Assembly: GCA_964631235.1 (NCBI GenBank)
Contig: CAZVZX010000011.1
Coordinates: forward strand, 74,894-138,893
From: JARKPK01 sp964631235
GTDB lineage: Bacteria > Planctomycetota > Planctomycetia > Pirellulales > Thermoguttaceae
DNA: 64,000 bases
Reading direction: 5' to 3'
Shown: one piece after another, positions 1-8,168 of the stretch
Numbering within the stretch: position 1 is the first letter of the stretch
Layout of the letters: each line of letters begins with the position of its first letter
Translations under genes and position numbers: made by a program
Notes under the pieces: generated by a model
Seen by the model: only the letters and a program-made list of their open reading frames with translations
The model's database searches: none
Told to the model about the DNA's origin: nothing

Positions 1-63
1 AAACCCACAAGCGGCCCGAAACCGCGCGGGCCGCAGCCTGCGGCCGGCGTTCGACGCAAGCGA

Positions 64-92
64 TTGACAAACGAGTAAGCAATTGCGAAGAT
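64..92 (+). promoter_or_regulatory. possible promoter of the restriction-modification operon
   Basis: A perfect TTGACA at 64-69 is followed after 17 bases by GAAGAT at 87-92, which matches the -10 consensus in only three of six positions. It is the best candidate upstream of the methyltransferase. A short GC-rich hairpin (GGCCGCA/TGCGGCC, about 28-44) lies just before it. The rest of 1-241 shows no gene and no recognisable controller-protein box. Confidence 0.3.
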
Positions 93-241
93 TGAACTTA
101 CGACGATTCTCGCGACCGCGACTCGCCGAGTGCGGCCTGAATCGACGCGTGTCTTGCCTGAGGGGCCCGGAACCGGCGTATCACTCAGGCCGAGTCACAA
201 CACGTTTCGTTTTACGAGAACGATGAAATGAGAAGACACGA

Positions 242-1216
242 ATGAAGCCGACGGTTCCGAGCTTGTTTGCACAGAACCTCAGCATTGCTGAGCGATTTTC
301 GCTTTCAGAGCGCATCGTCGTTTATCCGGGTGACTGTTTGGATCTGTTGAGAGCAATCCCGTCCGACTCGATGCAACTGATTGTCACCTCGCCGCCTTAC
401 AACATAGGAAAAGAATACGAGAAGCGACTCCATCTCGACTTCTATCTCCAACAGCAAGCTCAGGTCATCTCCGAGTGTGTGCGCACCTTGTCCCCGACGG
501 GCAGTATCTGCTGGCAGATCGGCAACTACGTTGACCGAGGGGCGATCATTCCCTTAGACGCAGTCTTATACCCCGTTTTTTCCGGGCTTGGCCTGCGGAT
601 GCGCAATCGGATTATCTGGCATTTCGAACACGGCCTGCACTGTAGCCGACGATTCTCGGGCCGATATGAGACGATCGTCTGGTTTACCAAGTCTGACGAA
701 TATGTATTCAACCTTGACGCGGTTCGCGTCCCCCAAAAATACCCAGGGAAAAAGCATTTCAAGGGTCCGAAGGCCGGCCAATACTCGTGCAATCCTCTCG
801 GCAAGAACCCCGGAGACCTCTGGGCCATTCCGAACGTCAAGAATAATCATGTCGAAAAGACGGAGCACCCCTGTCAGTTTCCGGTCGAACTAATTGAACG
901 GCTCGTCCTCGCCCTTTCGAATGAAGGCGACTGGGTTCTTGATCCTTTTCTCGGCACAGGGACCGCTGTGATAGCGGCAATCCGTCACGGTCGCCGGGGC
1001 GTTGGCGCCGAGATCGTACCCAAGTATGTGCAACTTGCACATCAACGCATTACCCAAGAGATTGAAGGCACTCTACGGACTCGTCCGATGTACAAGCCGA
1101 TCCATGACCCTGCTGAGACAGGAAGCAAGCTCACGATCGCTCCCTGGAAGATCGACTCGGAAGAGAACGCCTTATTTCAGAGAAGCCCAAAATACACCAA
1201 AAGAACGAACCGATGA
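242..1216 (+). CDS. type II DNA methyltransferase, probably cytosine-N4 specific
   Basis: Modification enzyme of a restriction-modification pair; it would methylate the recognition site with S-adenosylmethionine. The 324-aa protein has the catalytic motif TSPPYN at residues 49-54 and the AdoMet-binding motif DPFLGTG at 234-240, so motif IV precedes motif I, the beta-class order. A TEHPCQFP segment at 207-214 is typical of the same family. An SPPY rather than DPPY core favours N4-cytosine over N6-adenine methylation, as in the BamHI/BglII methylases, but this is an inference. Its stop overlaps the next start (ATGA), so the two are translationally coupled. By eye the gene is more AT-rich than its neighbours, which fits horizontal gain. 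Confidence 0.93.
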   Translation: MKPTVPSLFAQNLSIAERFSLSERIVVYPGDCLDLLRAIPSDSMQLIVTSPPYNIGKEYEKRLHLDFYLQQQAQVISECVRTLSPTGSICWQIGNYVDRGAIIPLDAVLYPVFSGLGLRMRNRIIWHFEHGLHCSRRFSGRYETIVWFTKSDEYVFNLDAVRVPQKYPGKKHFKGPKAGQYSCNPLGKNPGDLWAIPNVKNNHVEKTEHPCQFPVELIERLVLALSNEGDWVLDPFLGTGTAVIAAIRHGRRGVGAEIVPKYVQLAHQRITQEIEGTLRTRPMYKPIHDPAETGSKLTIAPWKIDSEENALFQRSPKYTKRTNR

Positions 1217-1824
1217 GGATTACAGAAACCTATTCCCATCTCAATGGGCTGGAGTTTCTTCTGGTACACAAACCGGCGCTTTGGGAGGAGATTCAATCCG
1301 TAATTGACGCTGTGGATGCAAACAAGTGTCGCACCAAAGTCTCCAAAGAAAAAACGATGAAGGGGAGACTACTGTTCAGCCCCGTTGAGATGAATGCCGC
1401 TTTCAAGCGGTTGCTTCGCAACCGCTCTTGGGAAGAGAGCCGAGTAAGCTACTGGGTCACCCGAAACGAGAAGTTGATCCGGAAGACACTTACGATGTCC
1501 GCCGAAGAGCAGAAGCGAGAAATCGAAGCCGCGGGTGAGACCCCGATTTTCAGTTACAATCAGACGGATTTCGTCAAGGATCGTGTGGCTGTCGAGGTTC
1601 AGTTCGGCAAGTACTCGTTTGTTGCCTACGACCTCTTCGTAAAGCACCTCGCTTTTTACGTCGGTGATCGCATCGATGTCGGAATCGAGATTCTTCCCAT
1701 GAAGTCTTTGCAATCGCAAATGAGCTCGGGCGTCCCCTACTACGAGGGCGAGTTTTACAATGTTGTTCGCCAAGGTCGAGGGGTTCCGGCCGTACCTCTC
1801 GTGCTCGTCGGCATTGAACCATAA
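1213..1824 (+). CDS. BglII/BstYI-like type II restriction endonuclease
   Basis: Likely the nuclease partner of the upstream methyltransferase. The 203-aa protein shows the BglII-type active-site spacing: Asp119, then Glu128-Val-Gln130 inside VEVQF (127-131). From memory this matches D84/E93/Q95 of BglII residue for residue. A following segment GVPYYEGEFYNVVRQ and the C-terminal VPLVLVGIE also resemble BglII. The start is the ATG of an ATGA overlap with the methyltransferase stop. BglII-family enzymes usually cut around a central GATC; the exact site here cannot be read from sequence. No specificity subunit or controller gene is present. Length is close to BglII (223 aa) and BstYI (about 203 aa). 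Confidence 0.82.
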   Translation: MRITETYSHLNGLEFLLVHKPALWEEIQSVIDAVDANKCRTKVSKEKTMKGRLLFSPVEMNAAFKRLLRNRSWEESRVSYWVTRNEKLIRKTLTMSAEEQKREIEAAGETPIFSYNQTDFVKDRVAVEVQFGKYSFVAYDLFVKHLAFYVGDRIDVGIEILPMKSLQSQMSSGVPYYEGEFYNVVRQGRGVPAVPLVLVGIEP

Positions 1825-1849
1825 AACCGCCGACCGAAGCGAGCGGTTT
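1824..1849 (+). terminator. hairpin directly after the endonuclease gene
   Basis: AAACCGC (1824-1830) pairs with GCGGTTT (1843-1849) around a 12-base loop. It starts at the last base of the endonuclease stop codon. There is no T-tract after it, so termination is only a suggestion. Confidence 0.35.
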
Positions 1850-2401
1850 CCGGCGAAAGGGGCGTATTGCGATCCGACTTCGCCGCAAGCCGAAATCTTC
1901 GATGCTTCTCTCCGTCTTGATTCGCGGGCCGTTTCCGAGCACACTTTTGCAAAGGCATGTGTTTCTTGCTACACTGAGACCGTGCTGAACGAGGCAGCGT
2001 AGCGTACTACCCCGCGATTCATTTCCGTCCAACCGAACAGAACCGCGAAAAAAGCCCTCGCGCGGGACAGAAACGCATAAAAAGGGTGCTGTGTCGGCGA
2101 TGGCTTTCGCAATGGCGCGGACCTGTTGGGCGACGGTCCGTCGCCGAGTGGCCCGCGCAAGTGCCGACTCGCACTGTTGCGAGAACCCGGCGGCACAACA
2201 CCGAGAACGATTGGGGACGAACACTTTCGGTTCGCCCGTTGACAAACCACCGGCGACCGTGATTATTGAATCACAGAGACCGCGTGGTTCGGCTATCCCG
2301 CTTCCTTCCCGCCCGACTGCGTGAATCAGGGTATTGTCCGCCTGACCGCCTATCCGTCTATCGCTTGACTTGCCTCAACGATGCCTCATGGGAGAGATGA
2401 A
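1850..2401. other. intergenic region without a recognisable gene
   Basis: About 550 bases between the endonuclease hairpin and the GDSL/DUF1080/ThuA gene. Short open frames occur on both strands but none has a ribosome site, conserved motif or plausible protein composition. The sequence looks like decayed intergenic DNA. The useful element is GGGAGAG at about 2389-2395, which serves as ribosome site for the ATG at 2402. Confidence 0.5.
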
Positions 2402-4822
2402 ATGAGATTTGAACCAATCGTACAACGCAGAGTTTGGTGCCAGTGCGGCGCGGTGGCGCTGCTGATGGCGGCCGCAGCACAGGCTTTGGCCGGTCCGCTC
2501 GATGAAGTAATTACCCCAAACGGTCCGTTGCGGGCCGGCGACGTGGTGGCCTTTCTGGGCGATTCGATCACGCAGGCCGGCGCCGGGCCGAACGGCTACG
2601 TTTCGCTCATCGAGAAGGCAACGGAAAAGCACGGCCTGGGCGTGAAGATCGTCAAGGCGGGCATCAGCGGCCACAAGGTGCCCGACTTGCAGGCCCGACT
2701 CGACCGCGACGTGCTGGCGCACAAGCCCACCGTGGTGTTCATCTACATCGGCATCAACGACGTTTGGCACAGCGAACGCGGCCGCGGCACCCCCAAGGAC
2801 AAGTACGAAGCCGGCCTGCGCGATCTGATCGACCGCATCCAGGCGGCCGGAGGAATCGTCGTGCTGGCCACCCCAAGCGTGATCGGCGAAAAGGCCGCCG
2901 GCGAAAACAAACTCGATGAAATGCTCGGCGAGTATGCCGAGATCAGCCGCAAAGTGGCCGCCGATAAGAAGGTCACGCTTTGCGATTTGCACGCGGCGTT
3001 TCGCGAGTACCTCAAGAAGCATAACACCGAAAACAAAGACCGCGGCATTCTCACGACCGACGGCGTGCATCTGAACGCCGAAGGGAATAAACTGGTGGCC
3101 CAACGGGCGGCCGAGGCGATCATCGCCGCCCTGCGCGCCGCGCGCAGCACCAGCGCCGAAGAATCGCCCAAGCCGTGCCCGTGCTCCGGCAGCGAGATTG
3201 CCGTGGCGGCCGACGCCGACGGTTTCGTTTCGCTCTTCGACGGCAAGACGCTCGACGGCTGGGACGGCGACCCAAAGTTCTGGCGCGTGGAAAACGGTGC
3301 GATCGTCGGTGAGACGACGGCCGAGAACCCCACCAAGCAGAACACCTTCCTCATTTGGCGCGGCGGAAAGCCGGGCGATTTCGAACTGAAGCTTGAGTTC
3401 CGCCTGCACAACCACAACTCGGGCGTGCAATACCGCAGTTGGGAGGAACCGGAGAAGTGGGGCAAGTGGGTCATCGGCGGCTACCAGGCCGACATGGAAG
3501 GCAGCGGCAAATATATGGGCATCTGCTACGGCGAACGCTACCGCGGCATCTTGGCCCTCCGCGGCGAGAAGACCGTCATCGGCGAGAATCACAAGCCGAA
3601 GGTCGTGGGCAAGATCGGCGAGGCGGACGAGCTGCTCAAGAAAGTCGATCTGAAAGGTTGGAACGAATACCATATTGTCGCTCGCGGGTTCAAATTCACG
3701 CAGGCGATCAACGGGCAATTGATGGTCGAGGTGGTGGACGAGGATGTGCAACAACGCCGCGCCGACGGTTTGATCGCCTTGCAATTGCACGCCGGCCCGC
3801 CGATGAAGGTCGAGTTTCGCAACATTCGGTTGAAGGTGCTGCCTGCCGGACAGTCGTCGCAGCGTGCGGTGCCGACCATCGGCGATTCGTCGGTGGCGGC
3901 GATGCCCGAGATGGCCCAATTGCAGCCGATTGCCGCCTCAGACGGCGCGGCGCGGGCCGCGGGCAAGAAGAAGATCGTCTTCGTGGCCGGACGGAAGAGC
4001 CACGGGTTCTTCTCGCACGATCATTACGCCGGCTGCCGCTTGCTGGCCAAGTGGATCGCTCAGGCCGTGCCGGGCACCGAGACCGTCGTCGTGCAAGACG
4101 GCTGGCCGAAAGACGCCTCGGTGTTCGACGGGGCGGCCGCCATCGTCGTGTTTGCCGACGGCGGCGGGGGCAACCCGATCTTGCAGGGGCTCGACGTGGT
4201 AGAGAAGCTGGCCAAGCAAGGCGTCGGATTGGCGTGTTTGCACTATGCCGTCGAGGTCCCTAAAGAGCGAGCCGGCCCGCAAATGCTCGATTGGATCGGC
4301 GGCTACTTTGAAACCAATTGGTCGGTCAACCCGCACTGGAAGGCCGAGTTCCGCGAGTTTCCCAAGCACCCGGTGGCCAACGGGCTGAAGCCCTTCGCCA
4401 TCGACGACGAGTGGTACTACCACATGCGGTTTCGCGACGAGATGAAGGGCGTCGTGCCGATCCTCACGGCCGTGCCGCCCGATTCGACGCGACAGCGGCC
4501 CGACGGCCCGCACAGCAACAATCCCACGGTTCGATCTCGGACCGGCATGGCGGAGCATGTGGCTTGGGCGGCCGAGCGGCCCGACGGCGGCCGCGGGTTC
4601 GGATTTACCGGTGGACATTGGCATTACAATTGGGCCGAGCCGAACTTCCGCAAATGCGTGCTCAACGGCATTGCCTGGGTAGCGAAGATCGAGATTCCGC
4701 CCGAGGGCATCGTCGTTCCCACCCCGACGATCGCCGAATTGAAAGAGAATGCCGACGAACCGATCCCCGAAAAATTCGATTGGGCCAAGGTGGAACGGCT
4801 GATCGAGCAATGGAATCGTTAG
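2402..4822 (+). CDS. secreted three-domain protein: GDSL esterase, DUF1080, ThuA-like
   Basis: Probable extracytoplasmic polysaccharide or glycoside-processing protein of 806 aa. A signal peptide covers residues 1-31. Domain 1 (about 45-245) is an SGNH/GDSL hydrolase: GDSITQAG at 53-60, the block III motif GIND near 119, and DGVHL near 220 carrying the catalytic Asp-His. Domain 2 (about 273-480) is DUF1080, a LamG-like fold found in 3-keto-glycoside hydrolases, opening with FDGKTLDGW. Domain 3 (about 522-760) is ThuA-like, opening with KKIVFVAGRKSHG, a glutamine-amidotransferase-like fold linked to keto-disaccharide metabolism. The ATG at 2402 is preferred over 2381 because GGGAGAG precedes it and the signal peptide then starts properly. 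Separately the domains are common in planctomycetes; all three in one chain is unusual. Confidence 0.9.
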   Translation: MRFEPIVQRRVWCQCGAVALLMAAAAQALAGPLDEVITPNGPLRAGDVVAFLGDSITQAGAGPNGYVSLIEKATEKHGLGVKIVKAGISGHKVPDLQARLDRDVLAHKPTVVFIYIGINDVWHSERGRGTPKDKYEAGLRDLIDRIQAAGGIVVLATPSVIGEKAAGENKLDEMLGEYAEISRKVAADKKVTLCDLHAAFREYLKKHNTENKDRGILTTDGVHLNAEGNKLVAQRAAEAIIAALRAARSTSAEESPKPCPCSGSEIAVAADADGFVSLFDGKTLDGWDGDPKFWRVENGAIVGETTAENPTKQNTFLIWRGGKPGDFELKLEFRLHNHNSGVQYRSWEEPEKWGKWVIGGYQADMEGSGKYMGICYGERYRGILALRGEKTVIGENHKPKVVGKIGEADELLKKVDLKGWNEYHIVARGFKFTQAINGQLMVEVVDEDVQQRRADGLIALQLHAGPPMKVEFRNIRLKVLPAGQSSQRAVPTIGDSSVAAMPEMAQLQPIAASDGAARAAGKKKIVFVAGRKSHGFFSHDHYAGCRLLAKWIAQAVPGTETVVVQDGWPKDASVFDGAAAIVVFADGGGGNPILQGLDVVEKLAKQGVGLACLHYAVEVPKERAGPQMLDWIGGYFETNWSVNPHWKAEFREFPKHPVANGLKPFAIDDEWYYHMRFRDEMKGVVPILTAVPPDSTRQRPDGPHSNNPTVRSRTGMAEHVAWAAERPDGGRGFGFTGGHWHYNWAEPNFRKCVLNGIAWVAKIEIPPEGIVVPTPTIAELKENADEPIPEKFDWAKVERLIEQWNR

Positions 4823-4848
4823 CAGCGCCGCGCGGAACGGTCCCGTTT

Positions 4849-4867
4849 CGGGTGCATTCCCGTTTTT
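4849..4867 (+). terminator. possible terminator after the GDSL/DUF1080/ThuA gene
   Basis: A small hairpin CGGG-TGCATT-CCCG (4849-4862) is followed directly by TTTTT. The stem is only four base pairs, so strength is doubtful, but position and T-run fit a terminator. A related hairpin occurs at 21022-21036. Confidence 0.4.
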
Positions 4868-5023
4868 GTGGGCTGTAAGTCGCGTGGGCAAGCCGCTCCC
4901 GTTTCTCCGCGCTTGTCTGCCGCAGAGGCAGTCGATAGACTGCACTCGGTCGGCCTTCATTGCCGCGACATTGCTGCTCGATTCTGTTTCGGGGCTTCCG
5001 ACTGCTTTCGTCCGCCGCATGCG

Positions 5024-6526
5024 ATGGGAATCTATCGTTTCCAAGTCGAGCCGCCCGACCGGTTGACCGACCAGATCGCGCAGCACGCAATGCTGTCGGG
5101 CATCGACCGCGGCTGTTGGCCCCTGCGATGGAACATCGAAAACGGCCAACTGATCCTTTCGCGCGGAGCGTCGGAATCGAGCAAGCTTCACCTGCCGTGG
5201 CCGGTGCCGGGGCGCGGCTGGGTAACGCTCGTTACGGGCAGCTTGATGGAATCGCCCGAGCCGTATCTCTTGCCGCTCGAACTGGCCCGCGGCACCGTTT
5301 GCCAATTGCGCAATCAGATGGCCGATTGGCAAGCGATCGGGCTGTCGGCCCCGGCGGCGGTCGTCGCGTTGGCGGACCAGGCGGTCAAACAGCTTGCCCG
5401 CGCCGCGGTCCGCCGAGGTGATCCGCCGGTTTCCGCTCAATGGGCCGAGGCGGCGATTGTTTCGGCTCTCGACGCCGGCGATGCGTTGGCGGCCGCATAC
5501 GTCGAAGCGGCTGCCTACTCGGGTCGCCGCACCGGAACGCGGATGACCGGCTGGTTGGGCTGCGATATTGGGCTGAAGCCGATCGATTCGGCCTCGGCCT
5601 CGCTCTTGACACCGGCGTTTTCCGCCTTCAGTGTCCCCGTGCGCTGGCGGCAGATCGAAGATGTCGAAGGCAATCCCGACTGGTCTGCGCCCGATCGGCA
5701 AATCCAATGGTGCCGTGAGCAGGGCGCAAAGGTGTGCGCCGGCCCGTTGTTGCTCTTTGATCCGCAAGGGCTGCCCGACTGGCTCTGCCTTTGGGAAGGC
5801 GACTTGGAAAGCATCGCCAATTTCGCTTCCACGTTCGTGCGATCGGCGGTCGAACGGTATCGAGGCCGCGTGGATGTTTGGGTGGCGGCCGGGCGGGTGA
5901 ACACGGGCAACGTGCTCGGCCTGTCGGAAGAAGACAAACTGCGGCTGGCCGCGCATTTGATCGAATTGGTCGCCTCGCTCGACCCGCAAACGCCGGTGTT
6001 GGTCAGCTTCGATCAACCCTGGGGCGAATATCTGGCGCGCCGCCCGATGGATGTCCCGCCGCTGCAATACGTCGATGCCATGGCGCAGGCCGAGCTGAAA
6101 CTCGGTGGGCTGATGTGGGAACTGAATATCGGCTTTCACCCCGGCGGCACGCAGGCGCGAACCCTCTTCGAGTTCAGCCGCCACCTCGATCTCTGGAGCG
6201 GCTTCCAACTGCCGATGTGGATTTCGCTCGCCGTGCCCAGTTCGACGGGCCCCGACGCCCGTGCAGCGCGCAGCGCAACGCTGCTCGAAGGAAGCTGGTC
6301 GCCGAAAAGCCAGTGGGCGTTCGTCGCCCGTTATGTCTCGATGATCTTGGCGAAACCCTACGTACAGGGAGTCATCTGGAACACGTTTAGCGATGCGGAG
6401 CCGCACGACTTCGCCAACACGGGATTGTTCGACGGGCAAGGTCAGCCGAAACAAGTGTTGCGTGCGTTGGCGGCCATTCACCAAACCTATCTGACTCGCC
6501 CGCGCGCCGAACCCGAACCCGGCTGA
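5024..6526 (+). CDS. GH10-like (xylanase-like) protein with degenerate active site
   Basis: A 500-aa protein whose central and C-terminal parts read like a glycoside hydrolase family 10 TIM barrel: an N-terminal beta-rich part (about 1-170), then segments such as VPVRWRQIEDVEG and AKVCAGPLLLFDPQGLPDWL that match the GH10 strand-3/4 region. The normal acid/base motif (WDVVNE) is replaced by VDVWVAAGRVN near residue 285, so the glutamate is missing, while a glutamate is kept in LMWELNIG near 363 where the nucleophile should be. It may therefore bind rather than cleave xylan-like polymers, or use another chemistry. No signal peptide is evident. The start at 5024 is chosen because the upstream in-frame extension has no coding character. 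Assignment is from motif recall only. Confidence 0.6.
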   Translation: MGIYRFQVEPPDRLTDQIAQHAMLSGIDRGCWPLRWNIENGQLILSRGASESSKLHLPWPVPGRGWVTLVTGSLMESPEPYLLPLELARGTVCQLRNQMADWQAIGLSAPAAVVALADQAVKQLARAAVRRGDPPVSAQWAEAAIVSALDAGDALAAAYVEAAAYSGRRTGTRMTGWLGCDIGLKPIDSASASLLTPAFSAFSVPVRWRQIEDVEGNPDWSAPDRQIQWCREQGAKVCAGPLLLFDPQGLPDWLCLWEGDLESIANFASTFVRSAVERYRGRVDVWVAAGRVNTGNVLGLSEEDKLRLAAHLIELVASLDPQTPVLVSFDQPWGEYLARRPMDVPPLQYVDAMAQAELKLGGLMWELNIGFHPGGTQARTLFEFSRHLDLWSGFQLPMWISLAVPSSTGPDARAARSATLLEGSWSPKSQWAFVARYVSMILAKPYVQGVIWNTFSDAEPHDFANTGLFDGQGQPKQVLRALAAIHQTYLTRPRAEPEPG

Positions 6527-6680
6527 ACGTGCCCTGCGCCCGAGGCCCACGGCGGGCGATCGCCTATCGGCTCGTTGAACACGCCTTGTCGAACAATTCA
6601 ATGTTATTGCCAAGTCTTGCGATAGCACGCGAATTGCTCGCACAAGATATCGGCGAGAAGTGCCATTTGCTCGACGAGGT

Positions 6681-6788
6681 CCGCTGAAAAACACGCTTCC
6701 AGCGAATTCCGCCCGCGAGGTTCGCGGAAAACGCACACAACCGCGAACCCAAGAACGACTTCTTCAACAGGCTGTTCACGGGCGGCTA
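6681..6788 (-). repeat. dispersed repeat family B, copy 1
   Basis: About 105-bp element that aligns without gaps over roughly 90 columns, read on the minus strand, with 25438-25537 and 32072-32173. Shared blocks are TTGAAGAAGTCGTTC, then TTTTCCGCG, then GCGGGC..GA.TTCG. The gene-proximal edge reads TAGCCGCCCGTGAA on the minus strand, and this TAG is the stop codon of the histidine kinase gene. Confidence 0.8.
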
Positions 6789-7559
6789 CAAGCGGTCGAG
6801 CGGGGCGCGGGGTAGGCGAATGCAGAAGACGGCCCCGGGCGCATTCGCTTCGACGGTCAGCGTGCCGCCGTGCCGTTCGATGATCTGACGGCAGATCGTC
6901 AACCCCATTCCCGTGCCTGAACGCCGCGTCGTGTACAGCGGCTCGAACACCTTTTCGGCCAGATGGGGCGCGATGCCCGGCCCGGTGTCGCTCACCCGAA
7001 TTTCGTCGGCTTCGTCGCCGCGGTTCGAGATCACACAGACGCTGCCGCCTTGCCCGCCCATCGCCTGCACCGCATTGCGAAACAAGTTGCGAAACACCTG
7101 AATGAACTGATCGCGATCGACGTGCAGTGTGAGAGCCGGCCCCTCGCGGCGCCACTGAATGGGCAACTCGGGCGGCAAGCGGTCTCGGGCGGCGGCAATC
7201 AATTCGTCGAGCTCGACGGCCGCACGTCGCGGCGGCTCGCCCCGAGCCATCGAGGCCCACTCGGCGATCATGCGATCGGCGGCCGAAAGCTCGCGTTCGA
7301 TCATGCCGAGATACTCTGTCAGTTGAGCCGTCTCGCCTTGAGCCAACTTCCGCTTGATTACATACACGGCATTGCGCATCACGGCCAAGGGATTGCGCAG
7401 CTCGTGGGCCAAGCCGACGGAAAACCGGCCAATCGCGGCCAACTGAGCCGAACGCACCAGCTCTTGCGCGGGGAGCGCACTCGACCCGTCGCCGCCAGCG
7501 CCGGCCGGCCCTTGCGGTTCGTGCTCTTCGAGCGGGCTGTTCGAATCGATCGAAGCCAT
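6786..7559 (-). CDS. soluble sensor histidine kinase
   Basis: Two-component histidine kinase of 257 aa without transmembrane or recognisable input domain. The H-box GLAHELRNPLAVMRN contains the phospho-acceptor His. The ATPase domain has the N-box NLFRNAVQAM, G1 box VSDTGPGI and G2 box GTGMGLTI, so catalytic residues look intact. About 40 N-terminal residues are acidic and Gly/Ala-rich and may be a flexible linker. No response regulator lies nearby, making it an orphan. AGGAGG precedes two possible ATG codons (7565, spacing 3; 7559, spacing 9); the second is preferred for spacing. The stop codon lies in the edge of a family B repeat. Confidence 0.9.
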   Translation of the reverse strand: MASIDSNSPLEEHEPQGPAGAGGDGSSALPAQELVRSAQLAAIGRFSVGLAHELRNPLAVMRNAVYVIKRKLAQGETAQLTEYLGMIERELSAADRMIAEWASMARGEPPRRAAVELDELIAAARDRLPPELPIQWRREGPALTLHVDRDQFIQVFRNLFRNAVQAMGGQGGSVCVISNRGDEADEIRVSDTGPGIAPHLAEKVFEPLYTTRRSGTGMGLTICRQIIERHGGTLTVEANAPGAVFCIRLPRAPLDRL

Positions 7560-7565
7560 CGGCAT

Positions 7566-7930
7566 CGGCCTCCTGTCGCCGTCCGAGTGTGCAGGTCCGC
7601 GCAATGAACAACACAGTCGATTTTGCCGAAGGAAACCGCGGCAAGCAACAATGCGAGCCTCGCAGAAACAACAATCCACAGAACCGTATCGCTGTGCCGA
7701 CGGCTGCGTTTCGTAAGCGTGCGGCCCCGGTCCGTGTGATTATCGCACGGCCTCGCGCAGCGACAAGAGCGGCCCACTCTTTCGACATCTCCGCGGCTCT
7801 CCTGCAAATGAACCCGCGAAAAGGAAACAATCGACAGCGCAATCGGCTCGTACCGCTCGGCCGCTCTCCTGCAATCGCCGTCGCTTAGGCGTCCCCTTTG
7901 CCGCAATCGCCCACCGGCGAAATGGGGCGA
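7566..7930. other. intergenic region between kinase and thioredoxin reductase genes
   Basis: Divergent spacer of roughly 600 bases in total between the kinase start and 8169. No gene is supported. A 12-base direct repeat GCTCTCCTGCAA occurs at 7796-7807 and 7863-7874. The promoter candidate for the downstream gene is listed separately. Confidence 0.45.
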
Positions 7931-7958
7931 TAGACGGGCCGTACTTCCGGTCTATAAT
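7931..7958 (+). promoter_or_regulatory. promoter candidate for thioredoxin reductase
   Basis: TAGACG at 7931-7936 and a perfect TATAAT at 7953-7958, separated by 16 bases. The -35 matches four of six consensus bases. It would give a leader of about 205 bases before the ATG at 8169. Confidence 0.5.
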
Positions 7959-8168
7959 AGAGCCGGTCGGTACACGGCTGACCGACGACGATCCTCGTTC
8001 TGTTGCGCGATTGCGGTTTGTCGCAATATGCGGCGACGGAATGCACACAAGCCGGACGAACGCATCCGAGATCGGGCGGCGGAAGACAGCGGTACTCGAA
8101 CCGAAGAAAACGAACGGCGGCGGTCGTCCTCGCCGCGCGCGGCGGTTGTTGCCTTGCAAGGGGAAATC

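Noticed and set aside
2375..3919. 514-codon minus-strand frame
   Set aside because: Antisense shadow of the GDSL and DUF1080 domains; composition follows the complementary codons and shows no domain.
3938..6736. 932-codon open frame on the minus strand
   Set aside because: It runs antisense to the GDSL/DUF1080/ThuA and GH10-like genes. High GC content opens such mirror frames; the translation is arginine/histidine-rich with no motif or ribosome site.
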